From: Gammaproteobacteria bacterium
GTDB taxonomy: Bacteria > Pseudomonadota > Gammaproteobacteria > UBA4575
Length of the DNA stretch: 64,000 bases
NCBI GenBank assembly: GCA_022824965.1
Contig: JAJDYY010000008.1
Location: 162,501-226,500, forward strand
Direction of reading: 5' to 3'
The position numbers and the translations under genes were made by a program. Shown here piece by piece: positions 34,173-44,817 of the stretch. Under the pieces are notes generated by a model. It was not told the DNA's origin, did no database searches, and saw only the letters and a program-made list of their open reading frames with translations. Every line of letters begins with the position of its first letter. Within the stretch, counting starts at the first letter, position 1.

Positions 34173-34980
34173 GTCCTTTCTGCTCCTTCATAGGCACCAG
34201 ATTCCTTGGCACAGAAATATGGTATTCAGGGTGGATCTTCCCGCCTTTCGTCAAGGCACGTGGCCCCGAGCCAAAGTCAATTCGTGAAGTATCCAGATGT
34301 TTGCGCCATGAATGCTGGTGCCTGTCTGCAAACACAAAGAACAGACGACGCACTTTTATACTCCGACAATCCTCAAGCAGTTTCATCAATCGGTTGGGGC
34401 GCAAGGTCGTCAGCCCCTCAAAAATTTTGTCGAGGTTGCTGAAACTTGCATGGTTTGGCAACTCATCAAGCGCTTCAAGGATGGCTTGCTCCGGCGACGA
34501 GGCCTCGATCGGCCATTGCCACATGCCCTGGCTGATCTCGCCAAGATCATCCTGGCTTTCCTTGAACAGCGTGCGTGAATGCAAAATGATTTGCTTGTGC
34601 ACAGGCAGCCGTTTCAGCCATGCGGGTGCCAAGCCGTAGAAATGGACGCGGCGCGGATTGCCAAAGCTGAGGTAGTGGGTATAGCCTGTCAAATCGAGCA
34701 CACTCTCGCCGCCGAGATGGATGTCATGCCCCAAAATCCGTTGAAGCGAGAGCAGGACAGCTTGCCAGGAATCTTTGGCACTGCCCTCCATGCCTTCAGA
34801 CAATGGGCGACGATATACACCCCGGATGACCCGCTCCAGCCAGCCACGGCTCACATAACCGTGAATCGACTTGGGGTCTGCGCCCTGCGCTCTCAGCCAA
34901 GGCGTATCCACGAGGTAGCCGGGCGGGACCTTGTCCAAAAGGGGTTTTAATCTTTCCTTTCTTTGATGTTTCATAGCCAT
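34159..34980 (-). CDS. Type IV antitoxin AbiEi family protein (second copy)
   Basis: The 273-residue homologue of the first AbiEi has an N-terminal DNA-binding region (LVDTPWLRAQGADPKSI, then RGWLERVIRGVYRR) and the family C-terminus (CRSIKVRRLFFVFADRHQH, SGPRALTKGGKI, YHISVPRNL). It appears intact, so it may still repress its own promoter although its toxin is truncated. Divergence from the first copy is large, so this is not a recent tandem duplication. An ATG at 34974 is an alternative start. Composition is AT-rich. Confidence 0.9.
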   Translation of the reverse strand: MAMKHQRKERLKPLLDKVPPGYLVDTPWLRAQGADPKSIHGYVSRGWLERVIRGVYRRPLSEGMEGSAKDSWQAVLLSLQRILGHDIHLGGESVLDLTGYTHYLSFGNPRRVHFYGLAPAWLKRLPVHKQIILHSRTLFKESQDDLGEISQGMWQWPIEASSPEQAILEALDELPNHASFSNLDKIFEGLTTLRPNRLMKLLEDCRSIKVRRLFFVFADRHQHSWRKHLDTSRIDFGSGPRALTKGGKIHPEYHISVPRNLVPMKEQKGHVTV

Positions 34981-34993
34981 TAAACTAGCACAT

Positions 34994-35024
34994 ATTCAAA
35001 AATACATCTAGAAAAATTTTGAAT
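34994..35024. repeat. Inverted repeat upstream of the second abiEi
   Basis: ATTCAAAA (34994-35001) pairs with TTTTGAAT (35017-35024) across 15 AT-rich bases, 14 bp before the antitoxin start. By analogy with the first locus this may be the AbiEi operator. It does not share sequence with the first operator beyond its AT-richness. Confidence 0.4.
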
Positions 35025-35191
35025 TCTTTTGTATATTATGGTTATCAGCCCTTCAATCTAGTTTATTCTAAAATCAGACATCATTGCCTGGGGCCATGAC
35101 GGAGCGTAAATGATGGAGGCCAGGTTTGTCTCCCTCGAGCACCACAAATAGCATGCCGTAAGGCACATTGACGGACTGTTTTACCTGGAAT

Positions 35192-36049
35192 TTACTTGGA
35201 CACCGGCCGGTTTTCGGCCCGGTTTATTGCGTGCAGAATGCGATCCAGCTGGCGTGCCGTGAGTATGCGCTTCAGATAGCCCAGCAGGTAGGTCGGCACG
35301 GTCACGTAGTAGTGCGCCTTTGGGCGCTTCGCTTCCAGGGCATGGATGACCTTCTTCACCACGGCATCGGCCGGCAGCGTGAAGGGCGTGGCGCTGTCGT
35401 CCGCCGCTAGACGTTCTTCAATGACGGGATAGACTTCCCGGTGGGCACTTCTGGACGGATCGATGTTGGCCTTGAAGGCCGCATACGCGTTTTCCCGAAA
35501 GCGGCTGCTGACAGGCCCGGGCTCAATCAGCGACACGTAGACGCCTGAACCGGCCAGTTCCAGTCTCAGGGTGTCGGTCAGGCCCTCGATGGCATACTTG
35601 CTGGCCACGTAGGCCCCACGGTAGTGCAGCGCCACGAGACCGAGCAGCGAACTGTTCTGGATGATACGTCCTTCACCGTTGGCGCGCATGGAGGGCAAGA
35701 GCCGGCAGGTCAGGTCATGCCAGCCCAGAACATTGGCTTCGAGCTGTGCCAGCAATACGTCGCGCGACAGATCTTCGACCGCACCCGGCTGCCCGTAGGC
35801 GCCATTGTTGAACAGCCCGTAGACCCTTTCGCCGGTTCGCTTTAGCACCTCTTTCGCCAGCGCCGACACACTCACCGGATCCCCCAGGTCCAGGGCCAGG
35901 GCTTCAAAGCCGTCTTTCTCGAGCTGGTCCAGATCCTGGGCCTTGCGCGCGGTGGTCAGCACACGGTACCCGCGCTCGGACAGCATTTCGGCGGTCCGTC
36001 GCCCGATGCCGCTGGAACAGCCGGTGATCACGATGTTTCGCTTGATCAC
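35192..36049 (-). CDS. Short-chain dehydrogenase/reductase
   Basis: The 285-residue classical SDR has the cofactor motif TGCSSGIG (residues 9-16), FNNGAYG in place of NNAG, the catalytic Ser in NSSLLG, and YVASK for Tyr and Lys. The arginines after the first strand (TTARK) suggest NADP(H). Substrate is unknown. The C-terminal third (AKRPKAHYYVTVPTYLLGYLKRIL) is typical of a subgroup of gammaproteobacterial SDRs of unassigned role. It lies between asd and the second abiE locus. Confidence 0.9.
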   Translation of the reverse strand: MIKRNIVITGCSSGIGRRTAEMLSERGYRVLTTARKAQDLDQLEKDGFEALALDLGDPVSVSALAKEVLKRTGERVYGLFNNGAYGQPGAVEDLSRDVLLAQLEANVLGWHDLTCRLLPSMRANGEGRIIQNSSLLGLVALHYRGAYVASKYAIEGLTDTLRLELAGSGVYVSLIEPGPVSSRFRENAYAAFKANIDPSRSAHREVYPVIEERLAADDSATPFTLPADAVVKKVIHALEAKRPKAHYYVTVPTYLLGYLKRILTARQLDRILHAINRAENRPVSK

Positions 36050-36122
36050 AGGTCTCTCACTGCTTGTCTTGTGCTTGGATCACGACATGCTGACCGGAAT
36101 CCGTGCGAGATGGCCTGTGCCC

Positions 36123-37142
36123 TCAGATGTATTCCCGGACCAGGATTTCTGCAATCTGGATGCTGTTCAGGGCCGCTCCCTTTCTCAGGTTGTCGCTGAC
36201 CACCCACAGGTTGAGCCCACGCGGGTGCGAGATGTCTTCACGAATGCGCCCGACATACACGGCATCCGTGCCGTCCCCTTCGGTCACGGCCGTGGGGTAG
36301 CCGCCATCCTTTCGGTCATCCATCACCTGGATGCCCGGAGCACCTGCCAGCAGCTGCTTGGCCTGCTCCGCAGACAGCGGGGCTTTTAATTCGAGGTGGA
36401 CGGCCTCGGAATGGCCGTTGACCACCGGGATGCGCACCGTCGTGGGGTTCACCTGGATCGAATCGTCGCCCAGAATCTTGCGGGTCTCCCACACCATCTT
36501 CATCTCTTCCTTGGTGTAACCGTTGTCCATGAACACGTCGATGTGCGGCAGCGCATTGAAGGCGATCTGTTTCGGATACACCTCGCAGTTCACCGACGAT
36601 CCGTCGATGATGTTGCGGGTCTGCTGGTCCAGCTCGTCGATGGCCTCCTTGCCGGTGCCGGACACGGCCTGGTAGGTCGCCACGTTGACGCGCTCGATGC
36701 CGACCGCATCATGGATGGGCTTGAGGGCCACCACCATCTGGATGGTCGAGCAGTTCGGGTTGGCAATGATCCCGCGGCTCGTGTAGTCCGCGATTTGCCC
36801 GGCGTTGGCCTCGGGAACCACCAGTGGAATGTCGTCCTCGTAGCGGAACTGCGAAGTGTTGTCGACCACGACACAGCCCTGGGCGGCCGCCTTCGGCGCA
36901 TACTCCTTCGAGATGCCCGCCCCGGCGGAAAAGAGTCCGATCTGCGTGTTGGAAAAATCAAACTCCGCCAGGTCGCCGACCTCGATTTCCTCGCCCGCAA
37001 AACCGACTTTCCTGCCGGCAGAACGGCTGCTTGCCAGCGCATGAATCCGGTCCACCGGGAAGTCTCTTTGCGCAAGGATGGACAGCAACTGCTCGCCGAC
37101 CGCCCCGGTCGCACCCACTACAGCAACGTTGAATTTCCTCAT
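36123..37142 (-). CDS. asd: Aspartate-semialdehyde dehydrogenase
   Basis: The 339-residue NADPH enzyme reduces aspartyl phosphate to the semialdehyde, the branch point to lysine/DAP, methionine and threonine. The nucleotide-binding start is VAVVGATGAVGEQLL; the catalytic cysteine is C131 in ANPNCSTIQM; the acyl-binding histidine lies in the VNGHSEAVHLEL region. It follows leuB by 8 bp, continuing leuC-leuD-leuB-asd. Confidence 0.97.
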   Translation of the reverse strand: MRKFNVAVVGATGAVGEQLLSILAQRDFPVDRIHALASSRSAGRKVGFAGEEIEVGDLAEFDFSNTQIGLFSAGAGISKEYAPKAAAQGCVVVDNTSQFRYEDDIPLVVPEANAGQIADYTSRGIIANPNCSTIQMVVALKPIHDAVGIERVNVATYQAVSGTGKEAIDELDQQTRNIIDGSSVNCEVYPKQIAFNALPHIDVFMDNGYTKEEMKMVWETRKILGDDSIQVNPTTVRIPVVNGHSEAVHLELKAPLSAEQAKQLLAGAPGIQVMDDRKDGGYPTAVTEGDGTDAVYVGRIREDISHPRGLNLWVVSDNLRKGAALNSIQIAEILVREYI

Positions 37143-37150
37143 GACCTGCT

Positions 37151-38242
37151 TCAGTTTTCTCGTGATTGTTCCGACAGCGCACGGACCACGGCATTCCCCA
37201 TTTCCCGGGTTCCGATGCTCTGCCGCGCGGAATATACAATATCCGGCGTTCGAAGTCCCTCGCCAATCACCTGGCGTACCGCCTGCTCGATGCGCTGCGC
37301 AAGCTGCGGCTCACCCAGGCTGTAGCGCAGCATCATCGCGGCCGAGAGGATGGCCGCCAGCGGGTTGGCCGCGTCCTGGCCGGCAATATCAGGGGCCGAG
37401 CCGTGCACGGGCTCGTACAGGCCCTGGTCGGCACCGTTGAGCGAAGCGGACGGCAGCAGGCCGATCGAGCCGGTCAGCATGGCCGCGATATCGGAGAGGA
37501 TGTCGCCGAACATGTTTTCGGTCAGCACGACATCAAACTGGTTCGGGTCGCGAACCAGCTGCATGGCTGCATTGTCGACGTACATGTGGCTCAGGGAGAC
37601 CTCGGGATACTCCTGGTGCACCCGCTCCACGACTTCGCGCCACAGCTCGGACACCTCCAGCACGTTGGCCTTGTCCACCGAGCAAAGACGCCGGTTCCTG
37701 CGCTGTGCAATCTGGAAGGCCATCTGCGCGATGCGTTCGATCTCGCTTTCATCGTAGACCAGCGTGTTGAACCCCTGGCGAAGCTCTCCCTCGAGACTGC
37801 GGATGCCCCGCGGCTCGCCGAAGTAGAGTCCCCCGGTCAGTTCACGAACGATCATGAGATCGAGACCAGCCACGCGCTCCGCTTTCAGCGAAGAGGCATC
37901 GGCCAGCTCGGCAAACAGGATCGCCGGGCGCAGGTTCGCAAACAGGCCAAGCTCCGCACGCAGGCGCAACAGTCCCTTCTCCGGTCGCAACTCGCGCTCG
38001 ACGTGATCAAACTGCGGTCCGCCGACCGCACCCAGCACCACCGCATCGGCGGCCCGGGCAAGCGCCAGGGTCTCCTCGGGCAGCGGGTCGCCGCAATCCT
38101 CGTAGGCACAGCCACCGACCCGCGCATCCTCGAGCTCGAGGGCAGCGCCGTGCTCGTCGATGAGAAAGCCCAGCACCTTGCGGGCCTCGGCGATGACTTC
38201 CGGGCCGATGCCGTCTCCCGGCAATAACAGTACCTTGTGCAT
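37151..38242 (-). CDS. leuB: 3-isopropylmalate dehydrogenase
   Basis: The 363-residue NAD enzyme oxidatively decarboxylates 3-isopropylmalate in leucine synthesis. [11 protein letters not shown] opens the fold; [13 protein letters not shown] is the substrate loop; [26 protein letters not shown] and [15 protein letters not shown] are the metal- and NAD-binding blocks. Length is standard. It lies 33 bp after leuD and 8 bp before asd. Confidence 0.97.
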   Translation of the reverse strand: MHKVLLLPGDGIGPEVIAEARKVLGFLIDEHGAALELEDARVGGCAYEDCGDPLPEETLALARAADAVVLGAVGGPQFDHVERELRPEKGLLRLRAELGLFANLRPAILFAELADASSLKAERVAGLDLMIVRELTGGLYFGEPRGIRSLEGELRQGFNTLVYDESEIERIAQMAFQIAQRRNRRLCSVDKANVLEVSELWREVVERVHQEYPEVSLSHMYVDNAAMQLVRDPNQFDVVLTENMFGDILSDIAAMLTGSIGLLPSASLNGADQGLYEPVHGSAPDIAGQDAANPLAAILSAAMMLRYSLGEPQLAQRIEQAVRQVIGEGLRTPDIVYSARQSIGTREMGNAVVRALSEQSREN

Positions 38243-38275
38243 GAGTCAGTAAAAAAATCCGGTTGTAAAAAAATG

Positions 38276-38914
38276 TCAGGGAAAGAGCCAGGGACGGGTC
38301 TGTTTCATCCGGTCCTCGTAGGCCCTGATCTTGTCTTCGTGCTGCAGCGTGATATCGATCTCATCGTACCCGTTCAGCAGGCAGTGCTTGTGGAACGCAC
38401 TGATTTCAAAGGAAAAGATCCTGTCGTTCCCATCGCGTACGACCTGCTCTTCCAGGTCCAGCGTGCAGGCGTACGCGGGGTCTTTTGCGACCTGATCGAA
38501 CAGCTCGTCCACTTCCCCTGCCTGCAGGGTAATCGGCAACAGGCCGTTTTTATAGCTGTTGCTGCAAAAAATATCGGCAAAGCTCGAGGCAATCACTGCC
38601 CGGAAACCGTAGTCCAGCAGGGACCACACGGCGTGTTCTCGCGAGGATCCGCAACCAAAGTTCTCCCGCACCAGCAAGACCTCGGCACCGGCGTAGGCCT
38701 CGTGGTTGAGCACAAAATCGGGATCCGTTCGCCGTTGCCCGGGATCGGTATCCAGGGTGCCCGGATCCAGGTAGCGCCAGTTATCGAACAGGTACTTGCC
38801 GAACCCCGTGCGCTTGACGGACTTCAGGTACTGCTGCGGAATGATGGCATCCGTATCGACATGGCTGCGATCCAGTGGCAACAGGGTGGTCTTGAGGCGG
38901 GTAAAGGGTTTCAT
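38276..38914 (-). CDS. leuD: 3-isopropylmalate dehydratase small subunit
   Basis: The 212-residue small subunit of isopropylmalate isomerase has [29 protein letters not shown] early and the active-site loop [12 protein letters not shown]. The ATG at 38914 overlaps the leuC stop as ATGA, so the two subunits are coupled. A much longer open frame continues upstream but is a shadow inside leuC. Confidence 0.97.
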   Translation of the reverse strand: MKPFTRLKTTLLPLDRSHVDTDAIIPQQYLKSVKRTGFGKYLFDNWRYLDPGTLDTDPGQRRTDPDFVLNHEAYAGAEVLLVRENFGCGSSREHAVWSLLDYGFRAVIASSFADIFCSNSYKNGLLPITLQAGEVDELFDQVAKDPAYACTLDLEEQVVRDGNDRIFSFEISAFHKHCLLNGYDEIDITLQHEDKIRAYEDRMKQTRPWLFP

Positions 38915-40302
38915 GACATCCACTTCCTGACGTCGACAAAATGTCCGTGCAGGGCCGCGCCGACGGCCATCACCGGGCTCACCAGATGGGTACGCCCGCC
39001 CTTGCCCTGGCGCCCCTCGAAATTCCGGTTGGAGGTGGACGCACAACGCTCGCCCGGCCCCAGCTGGTCCGCATTCATGCCGAGACACATCGAACAGCCC
39101 GGCTCGCGCCACTCGAACCCGGCCGACTTGAAAATCCGGTCCAGGCCTTCCTCTTCGGCCTGGCGCTTCACCAGTCCCGAACCCGGCACCACCATGGCCA
39201 GCTTGACGTTGGCGGCCACGGACCGGTCGCGGATCAGCCCGGCCGCTTCGCGCAGGTCCTCGATCCTGGAATTGGTGCACGACCCGATGAACACCTTGTC
39301 GACCTCGATGGCCTCGATCGGGGTTCCGGGCTGCAGGCCCATGTAGTGCAGGGCATTGCGGTGATCCAGGCTGTCGTCTTGCGGGACGACCCCATCGATA
39401 TCGGTCACCATCTCCGGGGAAGTCCCCCAGGTGACCTGCGGCTTGAGCTCACCGGCGTCCAGTTGCACCACCGCATCGAATTGGGCCCCGGCATCGCTGT
39501 GCAGGGTGCGCCAGTAGGCCAGTGCCTGGTCCCACAAGGCTCCCCGGGGGGCGAACGGTCGACCGGCCACGTACTCCAGGGTGGTATCGTCGACAGCGAT
39601 CATTCCGGCTCGCGCGCCCGCCTCGATGGACATGTTGCACATCGTCATGCGCCCTTCCACGGAAAGTGCACGGATCGCTGCCCCCGAATATTCGGCCGTA
39701 TAGCCGGTAGCCCCGGCCGTGCCCAGCTGGCCGATGACGGCCAGGATGATGTCCTTGGAGGTCACCCCGGGGGGCAAGCTGCCCTCCACCCGGATCTGCA
39801 TGTTCTTCGATTTTTTCAGCAACAGGCACTGGGTCGCGAGCACGTGCTCCACCTCGGAGGTCCCGATGCCGAACGCAAGCGCGCCCAGCGCGCCGTGGGT
39901 GGAGGTATGCGAATCGCCGCAGACGATGGTCATGCCCGGCAGCGAGGCGCCCTGCTCGGGGCCGATCACGTGCACGATCCCCTGGCGTACATCCAGCATC
40001 GGGAACTGCGTGATCGAGAAATGCCTGCAGTTATCATCCAGCGTGTCGACCTGCCGCCGGGAGATGGGATCCTCGATCCCCTGGCTTCGATCCGTGGTCG
40101 GCACGTTGTGGTCCGCCGTGGCGAGGATGGAATCCGTGCGCCACGGGGCCCGGCCTGCGATCCGAAGGCCCTCGAATGCCTGTGGGGAAGTCACTTCATG
40201 TACCAGGTGGCGGTCGATATACAGCAACGTCATGCCGTCATCGCGCTCATGCACGCTGTGACTTCTCCAGACTTTGTCGTACAAGGTGTCGTTTTGCATC
40301 AT
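38911..40302 (-). CDS. leuC: 3-isopropylmalate dehydratase large subunit
   Basis: The 463-residue aconitase-family subunit carries the 4Fe-4S cluster: one cysteine in [14 protein letters not shown] and two in [32 protein letters not shown] is the other family signature. The ATG at 40302 forms an ATGA overlap with the upstream MFS gene stop; another ATG follows immediately at 40299. Confidence 0.97.
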   Translation of the reverse strand: MMQNDTLYDKVWRSHSVHERDDGMTLLYIDRHLVHEVTSPQAFEGLRIAGRAPWRTDSILATADHNVPTTDRSQGIEDPISRRQVDTLDDNCRHFSITQFPMLDVRQGIVHVIGPEQGASLPGMTIVCGDSHTSTHGALGALAFGIGTSEVEHVLATQCLLLKKSKNMQIRVEGSLPPGVTSKDIILAVIGQLGTAGATGYTAEYSGAAIRALSVEGRMTMCNMSIEAGARAGMIAVDDTTLEYVAGRPFAPRGALWDQALAYWRTLHSDAGAQFDAVVQLDAGELKPQVTWGTSPEMVTDIDGVVPQDDSLDHRNALHYMGLQPGTPIEAIEVDKVFIGSCTNSRIEDLREAAGLIRDRSVAANVKLAMVVPGSGLVKRQAEEEGLDRIFKSAGFEWREPGCSMCLGMNADQLGPGERCASTSNRNFEGRQGKGGRTHLVSPVMAVGAALHGHFVDVRKWMS

Positions 40303-41492
40303 CGTGATCCTGCGGGCCTGTGTCGCTCGCGCCCGGCTGCGCCGCGCTCTCCCAGCCACAGGTACTGAAGCAGCGCGAAGGCGGCCATGCCGGCCGCCAG
40401 CAGGTAGACCCCGGAGGCGCCGACGGCGCTCCAAGTATACCCGCTCACAAGGCTGCCTAGCGAAATTCCAAGGCCAAAGCTGATACTGGAATACAGTGCC
40501 ATGCCCTGGCTTTGCAGCGATCCCGGGAAGTATTCATCGATCATGCAGATCGCCGAGGCATGAAACAGTCCGTAGGAGGCAGCATGCAGCAACTGGGCCA
40601 GCAACAACACGGGTAGGTGGTCTGCATACATGGCGATCAGCCACCAGCGAATTGCTGTCAGCAGCATGGCCATGCCCAGCAGGCGGCCCGCACCATGTCT
40701 CGACAGCAGCCGGTATACCATGAGAAACAGCCCAATCTCGGCAACCACCCCCAGCACCCACAGCTGACCCACCGCGGTCCGCGAATATCCCAGATCCTCC
40801 AGGTAGATGCTGAAAAACGTGTAGTAGGCGCCGTGGCTCATCTGCATGAAAAACGCGGCCAGCAGCAAGGCAATAACCGGCGCCTGCCAGCAGGTGCGCA
40901 GCAATGAAGCGCCCTCGCTCCCGTGGCCGATGCTGGGCGAGTCCTGCACGCGCAGGCTGCTCAGCCAGATGCCGGTCAGGATCAGCAGGATCGCCCACGG
41001 CAGGAACCGGATCCCTTCATCGCGCACCACCTGCGCCAGCACCAAAACGGTCACCAGGAACCCGATCGAGCCCCAGAGCCGCACGCGCCCGTACTGGTAG
41101 CGGTCCTTTCCCAGGAAATTCATGGTGGTAGCCTCAAACTGCGGCAAGGCCGCGTTCCAGAAAAATCCAAAACCCGCCAGCACCAGCAACATGGTCCAGT
41201 ACTCGCGTACCGGAAGCACCAGGGCAAACATGCAGATGCCCGCAAACACGGCGTAGCGGGCGACCCGCATCCGCTCACCGGCACGGTCCGCCACGTACGC
41301 CCAGATCGTAGGCGCGATAATCTTGGTCGCCAGGAGCACGGCGGAGAGCTCGCCGATCTGGCGGGCATTGAAATCGAGATGCTGCAGGTACAGGCTCCAG
41401 TACGGAAGCAGTGCACCAAGCGTCGCGTAGTAGAAGAAATAGACCGTGGCGTGCCTGCCGCGCCTTGCAGGCTGTTGCTGCCCGGACAACAT
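40299..41492 (-). CDS. MFS transporter (HcaT-like)
   Basis: The 397-residue inner-membrane protein has 12 predicted hydrophobic helices. It shows the MFS_1-like start [33 protein letters not shown] and a conserved late [19 protein letters not shown]. Similarity is to HcaT-type permeases, but the substrate is not predictable. The ATG at 41492 is used rather than an upstream TTG. A gene of this type follows aroC in Pseudomonas, supporting the aroC-MFS pairing; here it also overlaps leuC by 4 bp. Confidence 0.88.
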   Translation of the reverse strand: MLSGQQQPARRGRHATVYFFYYATLGALLPYWSLYLQHLDFNARQIGELSAVLLATKIIAPTIWAYVADRAGERMRVARYAVFAGICMFALVLPVREYWTMLLVLAGFGFFWNAALPQFEATTMNFLGKDRYQYGRVRLWGSIGFLVTVLVLAQVVRDEGIRFLPWAILLILTGIWLSSLRVQDSPSIGHGSEGASLLRTCWQAPVIALLLAAFFMQMSHGAYYTFFSIYLEDLGYSRTAVGQLWVLGVVAEIGLFLMVYRLLSRHGAGRLLGMAMLLTAIRWWLIAMYADHLPVLLLAQLLHAASYGLFHASAICMIDEYFPGSLQSQGMALYSSISFGLGISLGSLVSGYTWSAVGASGVYLLAAGMAAFALLQYLWLGERGAAGRERHRPAGSR

Positions 41493-41539
41493 CCTTGTTT
41501 CCAATCGAGCCGTTACAGGTTCAGTTGCCAGCCGGGCAC

Positions 41540-42640
41540 TCAGGGCGCCGAAGACGGGATGTCCGGCGTGGCACAGTCCACATCGAGGTTTTGTGCACGC
41601 TGGCGAAGGACATGATCCATGACCACGAGGGCGAGCATCGCCTCGACGATCGGCACACCGCGTATGCCAACACAGGGATCATGGCGTCCGGTCGTGACGA
41701 TTTCCGTGGATTCGCCACGCACATCGACGGTTTTTCCGGGAATGCGGATGCTCGAGGTCGGCTTGAAGGCCACGTTGACCCGAAGGTTCTGGCCGGTGGA
41801 GATGCCGCCCAGTACCCCGCCCGCGTTATTGGAGAGAAATCCCTCCGGGCTCATCTCATCACGGCACTGGCTGCCCATTTGCGCCACGCACCCGAATCCG
41901 GCTCCGATCTCCACACCCTTGACCGCGTTGATGCTCATCAGGGCATGGGCGATATCGGCATCCAGACGATCAAATACGGGCTCACCCAGCCCGGTGGTCA
42001 TGCCGCTTGCGACCACTGTCACCCGGGCCCCGGTGGAATCACCCTGCTTGCGCAGGCCGTCCATGAAATCCTCGAGTTCCGCAACCTTGTCCGCATCCGG
42101 GCAGAAGAAGGGGTTGGCTTCCACCGCCGCCCAGTCCTTGTGCTCGATCTCGATCGGGCCCAGCTGCGAAAGGTAGCCGCGAATCTCGATTCCGGATCCC
42201 TGCTTCAGGCATTTTTTTGCAATCGCCCCTGCAGCCACGCGCATGGCGGTCTCGCGCGCCGAAGATCGACCGCCACCGCGATAGTCCCGCCGGCCATATT
42301 TTTTCAGGTAGGTGTAGTCCGCATGGCCCGGGCGAAACTTATCCTTGATGTTGTTGTAGTCCTTGGAGCGCGCATCCTGGTTGTAGATGATCAGGCCGAT
42401 GGGCGTGCCGGTGGTCAGGCCCTCGAAGGTGCCGGACAGGATCTCGACCTGGTCTGGCTCGCGTCGCTGCGAGGTGTGGCGCGTCTTGCCGGGGCGTCGC
42501 CTGTCGAGATCGACCTGCAGGTCCGAGGCCTGGAGTTCCAGGCCGGGAGGGCAGCCATCGACGATACAGCCGATGGCACTTCCATGACTTTCGCCAAAGG
42601 AAGTGACCGTGAATAATTTTCCATACGAGTTGCCGGGCAT
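41540..42640 (-). CDS. aroC: Chorismate synthase
   Basis: The 366-residue FMN-dependent enzyme converts EPSP to chorismate, the last step of the shikimate pathway. All three signatures are present: [36 protein letters not shown] and the C-terminal [17 protein letters not shown]. Length is normal. It heads the minus-strand run aroC-MFS-leuC-leuD-leuB-asd. Confidence 0.98.
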   Translation of the reverse strand: MPGNSYGKLFTVTSFGESHGSAIGCIVDGCPPGLELQASDLQVDLDRRRPGKTRHTSQRREPDQVEILSGTFEGLTTGTPIGLIIYNQDARSKDYNNIKDKFRPGHADYTYLKKYGRRDYRGGGRSSARETAMRVAAGAIAKKCLKQGSGIEIRGYLSQLGPIEIEHKDWAAVEANPFFCPDADKVAELEDFMDGLRKQGDSTGARVTVVASGMTTGLGEPVFDRLDADIAHALMSINAVKGVEIGAGFGCVAQMGSQCRDEMSPEGFLSNNAGGVLGGISTGQNLRVNVAFKPTSSIRIPGKTVDVRGESTEIVTTGRHDPCVGIRGVPIVEAMLALVVMDHVLRQRAQNLDVDCATPDIPSSAP

Positions 42641-42724
42641 CCGCCAATCATAGCATTTCCGGTAAAAGAACTGTCTGAACCAGCCTGCATGTCCGGCCTG
42701 AAAAGGTTATACAATGCTGCGGTC

Positions 42725-42937
42725 ATGAGCCCTGCTTCCAAGAATTCCCAGACCCGAAAAATGATCTGGCGAGACATTTACATGCTGCTGGCGATCGCAG
42801 GCTTCACGGTTTGCATGGCACTGTTCAACGGGCTGTATTCGGGAGTGAATCCCGATCTGGAATCACAGCAACGGGCTGGCCTGCAGCATTTTCATGAGGA
42901 CGTGATGGCGCACCCGCAACCTGGACCCGGGCCATGA
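42725..42937 (+). CDS. Small single-span membrane protein, hypothetical
   Basis: The 70-residue frame encodes a short basic cytoplasmic head (about 18 residues), one transmembrane helix (IYMLLAIAGFTVCMALFNGLY) and a polar tail rich in His, Gln and Pro. A TATACA box lies about 15 bp upstream of the ATG, but no ribosome site is seen. An in-frame ATG at 42689 is possible but precedes that box. I recognise no family. It is divergent from aroC and precedes psd by 49 bp on the same strand. Confidence 0.5.
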   Translation: MSPASKNSQTRKMIWRDIYMLLAIAGFTVCMALFNGLYSGVNPDLESQQRAGLQHFHEDVMAHPQPGPGP

Positions 42938-42986
42938 CGGATCATCCCAGGACACCGAAGATTCATTCCATTCAACCGGGGCGCTG

Positions 42987-43868
42987 ATGAATACCGTGTG
43001 GAAGCATTGCAAGGGGTGGCTGTTTCGCCTGTTTCCCCATCACCTTGTGTCGCGCATCACCTTCTGGATTACGCGCCTGCAAACGCCTTTGAAAAATCCC
43101 GCCATTCGCCTGTTCATACGCGCGTTCGATGTCGACATGCAGGAGGCCCGCTACGCCGAGCCCGAAGACTATGCAAGTTTCGATGACTTTTTCACCCGCC
43201 CGCTGGTCCCCGGTGCGCGGCCCATCGCACCCGGAGCCCATGTCATCGTCAGTCCCGCGGACGGGCGTATCAGCCAGATCTCGGACTATGCCAGCCATCG
43301 CGCGGTCCAGGCCAAGGGGCGCTGGTTTTCCATGCGCCAGCTGCTGGGAGGCGCCTGCGAGTACGGGCGTTTGTGCGAGCGCGGAAAGTTCGCAACGGTC
43401 TACCTGTCGCCGCGAAACTATCACCGCGTGCACATGCCCATGGACGGGGTCCTGAAGGAGATGGTGTATGTGCCGGGGAGGCTGTTCAGCGTGGCCCCCT
43501 ACGCAGCCGAAGTCGTGGAAAACCTCTATACCCGCAACGAGCGCGTGGTTTCGATCTTTGAGACCGAGCTTGGATGGATGGCGGTCGTCATGGTGGGCGC
43601 GGTGAACGTCGCCGCGATCGAACTGGCCTGGGAAGGCATGGTCACCCCCGCGAAAGACCGCACCCTTCAGCGCAAAAAGTATCCGGGTTTAAAGCTTAAC
43701 AAGGGCGATGAGCTGGGCATCTTCCACATGGGCTCCACCGCGATCATCGCCTTTGAATCCCCCGAGGTGAAATGGGATCCCGGCCTTCGCGAACAACAGC
43801 CCGTGGAGATGGGGCAGCGCCTGGGCAGCGCCGTGATCAGTCCAGCCCGGAACTTCGAAGTTTCCTGA
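42987..43868 (+). CDS. psd: Phosphatidylserine decarboxylase
   Basis: This 293-residue proenzyme makes phosphatidylethanolamine at the inner membrane. Self-cleavage at G249-S250 in FHMGSTAIIAF gives the pyruvoyl subunit; the usual motif is LGST, so Met replaces Leu at the first position. The triad members D92 (SPADGRIS) and H149 (RVHMP) are at the numbers expected from E. coli. Its end overlaps convergent epmA by 32 bp (43837-43868), a notably long overlap of two real genes. Confidence 0.96.
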   Translation: MNTVWKHCKGWLFRLFPHHLVSRITFWITRLQTPLKNPAIRLFIRAFDVDMQEARYAEPEDYASFDDFFTRPLVPGARPIAPGAHVIVSPADGRISQISDYASHRAVQAKGRWFSMRQLLGGACEYGRLCERGKFATVYLSPRNYHRVHMPMDGVLKEMVYVPGRLFSVAPYAAEVVENLYTRNERVVSIFETELGWMAVVMVGAVNVAAIELAWEGMVTPAKDRTLQRKKYPGLKLNKGDELGIFHMGSTAIIAFESPEVKWDPGLREQQPVEMGQRLGSAVISPARNFEVS

Positions 43869-44817
43869 TATCGTCCACTCCGGTGGCCAGCATCAGCACG
43901 CGGTCCATGCCCACGGCGACCCCGGCGCAGTCCGGCAATCCCCGCTCGAGAGCCTCGATGAACGCCGGGTCCGCCTTCAGTACCTCCTTGCCCAGTGCTT
44001 TGCGCTTGCGGTTGTCGGCCTCGAACCGCCGCTGCTGCTCGTTCGCATCGACCAGTTCCTGGTAGCCGTTGGCAAGCTCCAGCCCGCCGGCATAGAGTTC
44101 GAAGCGCTCGGCCCTTTGCCGATCGTTGATTCTTGCCAGGCTGGCCTGTGCCGGCGGAAAGTCATGGACGAAAATCAGGCAGTCCCGGGGCAGGCGGGTG
44201 GCGATCACGTGATCCAGCAACAGGGCCTGGTAGGCATCGACCGACCACTGTGCGGGAAGCGACAGGCCGGCCTGCCGGCAGGCACGCCGGTAGTCTTCGC
44301 GCCCGGCGGACCAGGGATCCAGACCGCAGTACTGGCCGAACACCTCCTGGTAACTGACGAACCTGGATGCCTGCAGGGGCAGGCGCTCACCCAGCAGCTG
44401 CCTGACCAGCGCATCCACCTCCTGCATCAGGTCCCGGTAGCTCCAGTGCAGGCGATACCACTCCAGCATCGTGAATTCCACATCGTGAAAGCGCCCGGAC
44501 TCGCCGTCGCGAAATACCCTGCACAGCTGGTAGATGTCGCAGCCCAGGCGGGCCAGCAGGCCTTTCATCGCATACTCGGGCGAGGTGTGCAGGAACTGCG
44601 ATCGCCCGTTGCAGGTCACCTTGACGCTGTCGATGTGGGGGTCGGTCGCGGTGGTGTGATGGATGGCCGGGGTTTCCACTTCCAGCACATCCCGGGCCTT
44701 GAAGAATTCACGCACCTTGGCGTACAGGTGCGCACGCGCCTGCTGAATCTGTACGAATCCGGGCGGGCGGCTTGCCGCGGGGGCCGCATCGGCTGCGATC
44801 GCCGGGTCCTGCATCAT
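43837..44817 (-). CDS. epmA: Elongation factor P beta-lysylation ligase (GenX/PoxA)
   Basis: The 326-residue class II lysyl-tRNA synthetase paralogue attaches (R)-beta-lysine to K34 of EF-P. It lacks the tRNA anticodon-binding domain, as expected. Motif 2 is visible at [25 protein letters not shown], and motif 3 near [18 protein letters not shown]. The start overlaps the efp stop as ATGA, so target and modifier are translated together; the enzyme that makes beta-lysine (epmB) is divergent from efp. Confidence 0.95.
   Translation of the reverse strand: MMQDPAIAADAAPAASRPPGFVQIQQARAHLYAKVREFFKARDVLEVETPAIHHTTATDPHIDSVKVTCNGRSQFLHTSPEYAMKGLLARLGCDIYQLCRVFRDGESGRFHDVEFTMLEWYRLHWSYRDLMQEVDALVRQLLGERLPLQASRFVSYQEVFGQYCGLDPWSAGREDYRRACRQAGLSLPAQWSVDAYQALLLDHVIATRLPRDCLIFVHDFPPAQASLARINDRQRAERFELYAGGLELANGYQELVDANEQQRRFEADNRKRKALGKEVLKADPAFIEALERGLPDCAGVAVGMDRVLMLATGVDDIRKLRSSGLD

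Noticed and set aside
35074..35154. 26-codon minus-strand frame starting MLFVVLEGDKPG between the SDR gene and the second abiEi
   Set aside because: The wording looks protein-like and could be a gene remnant, but it is too short and has no ribosome site or recognisable family.
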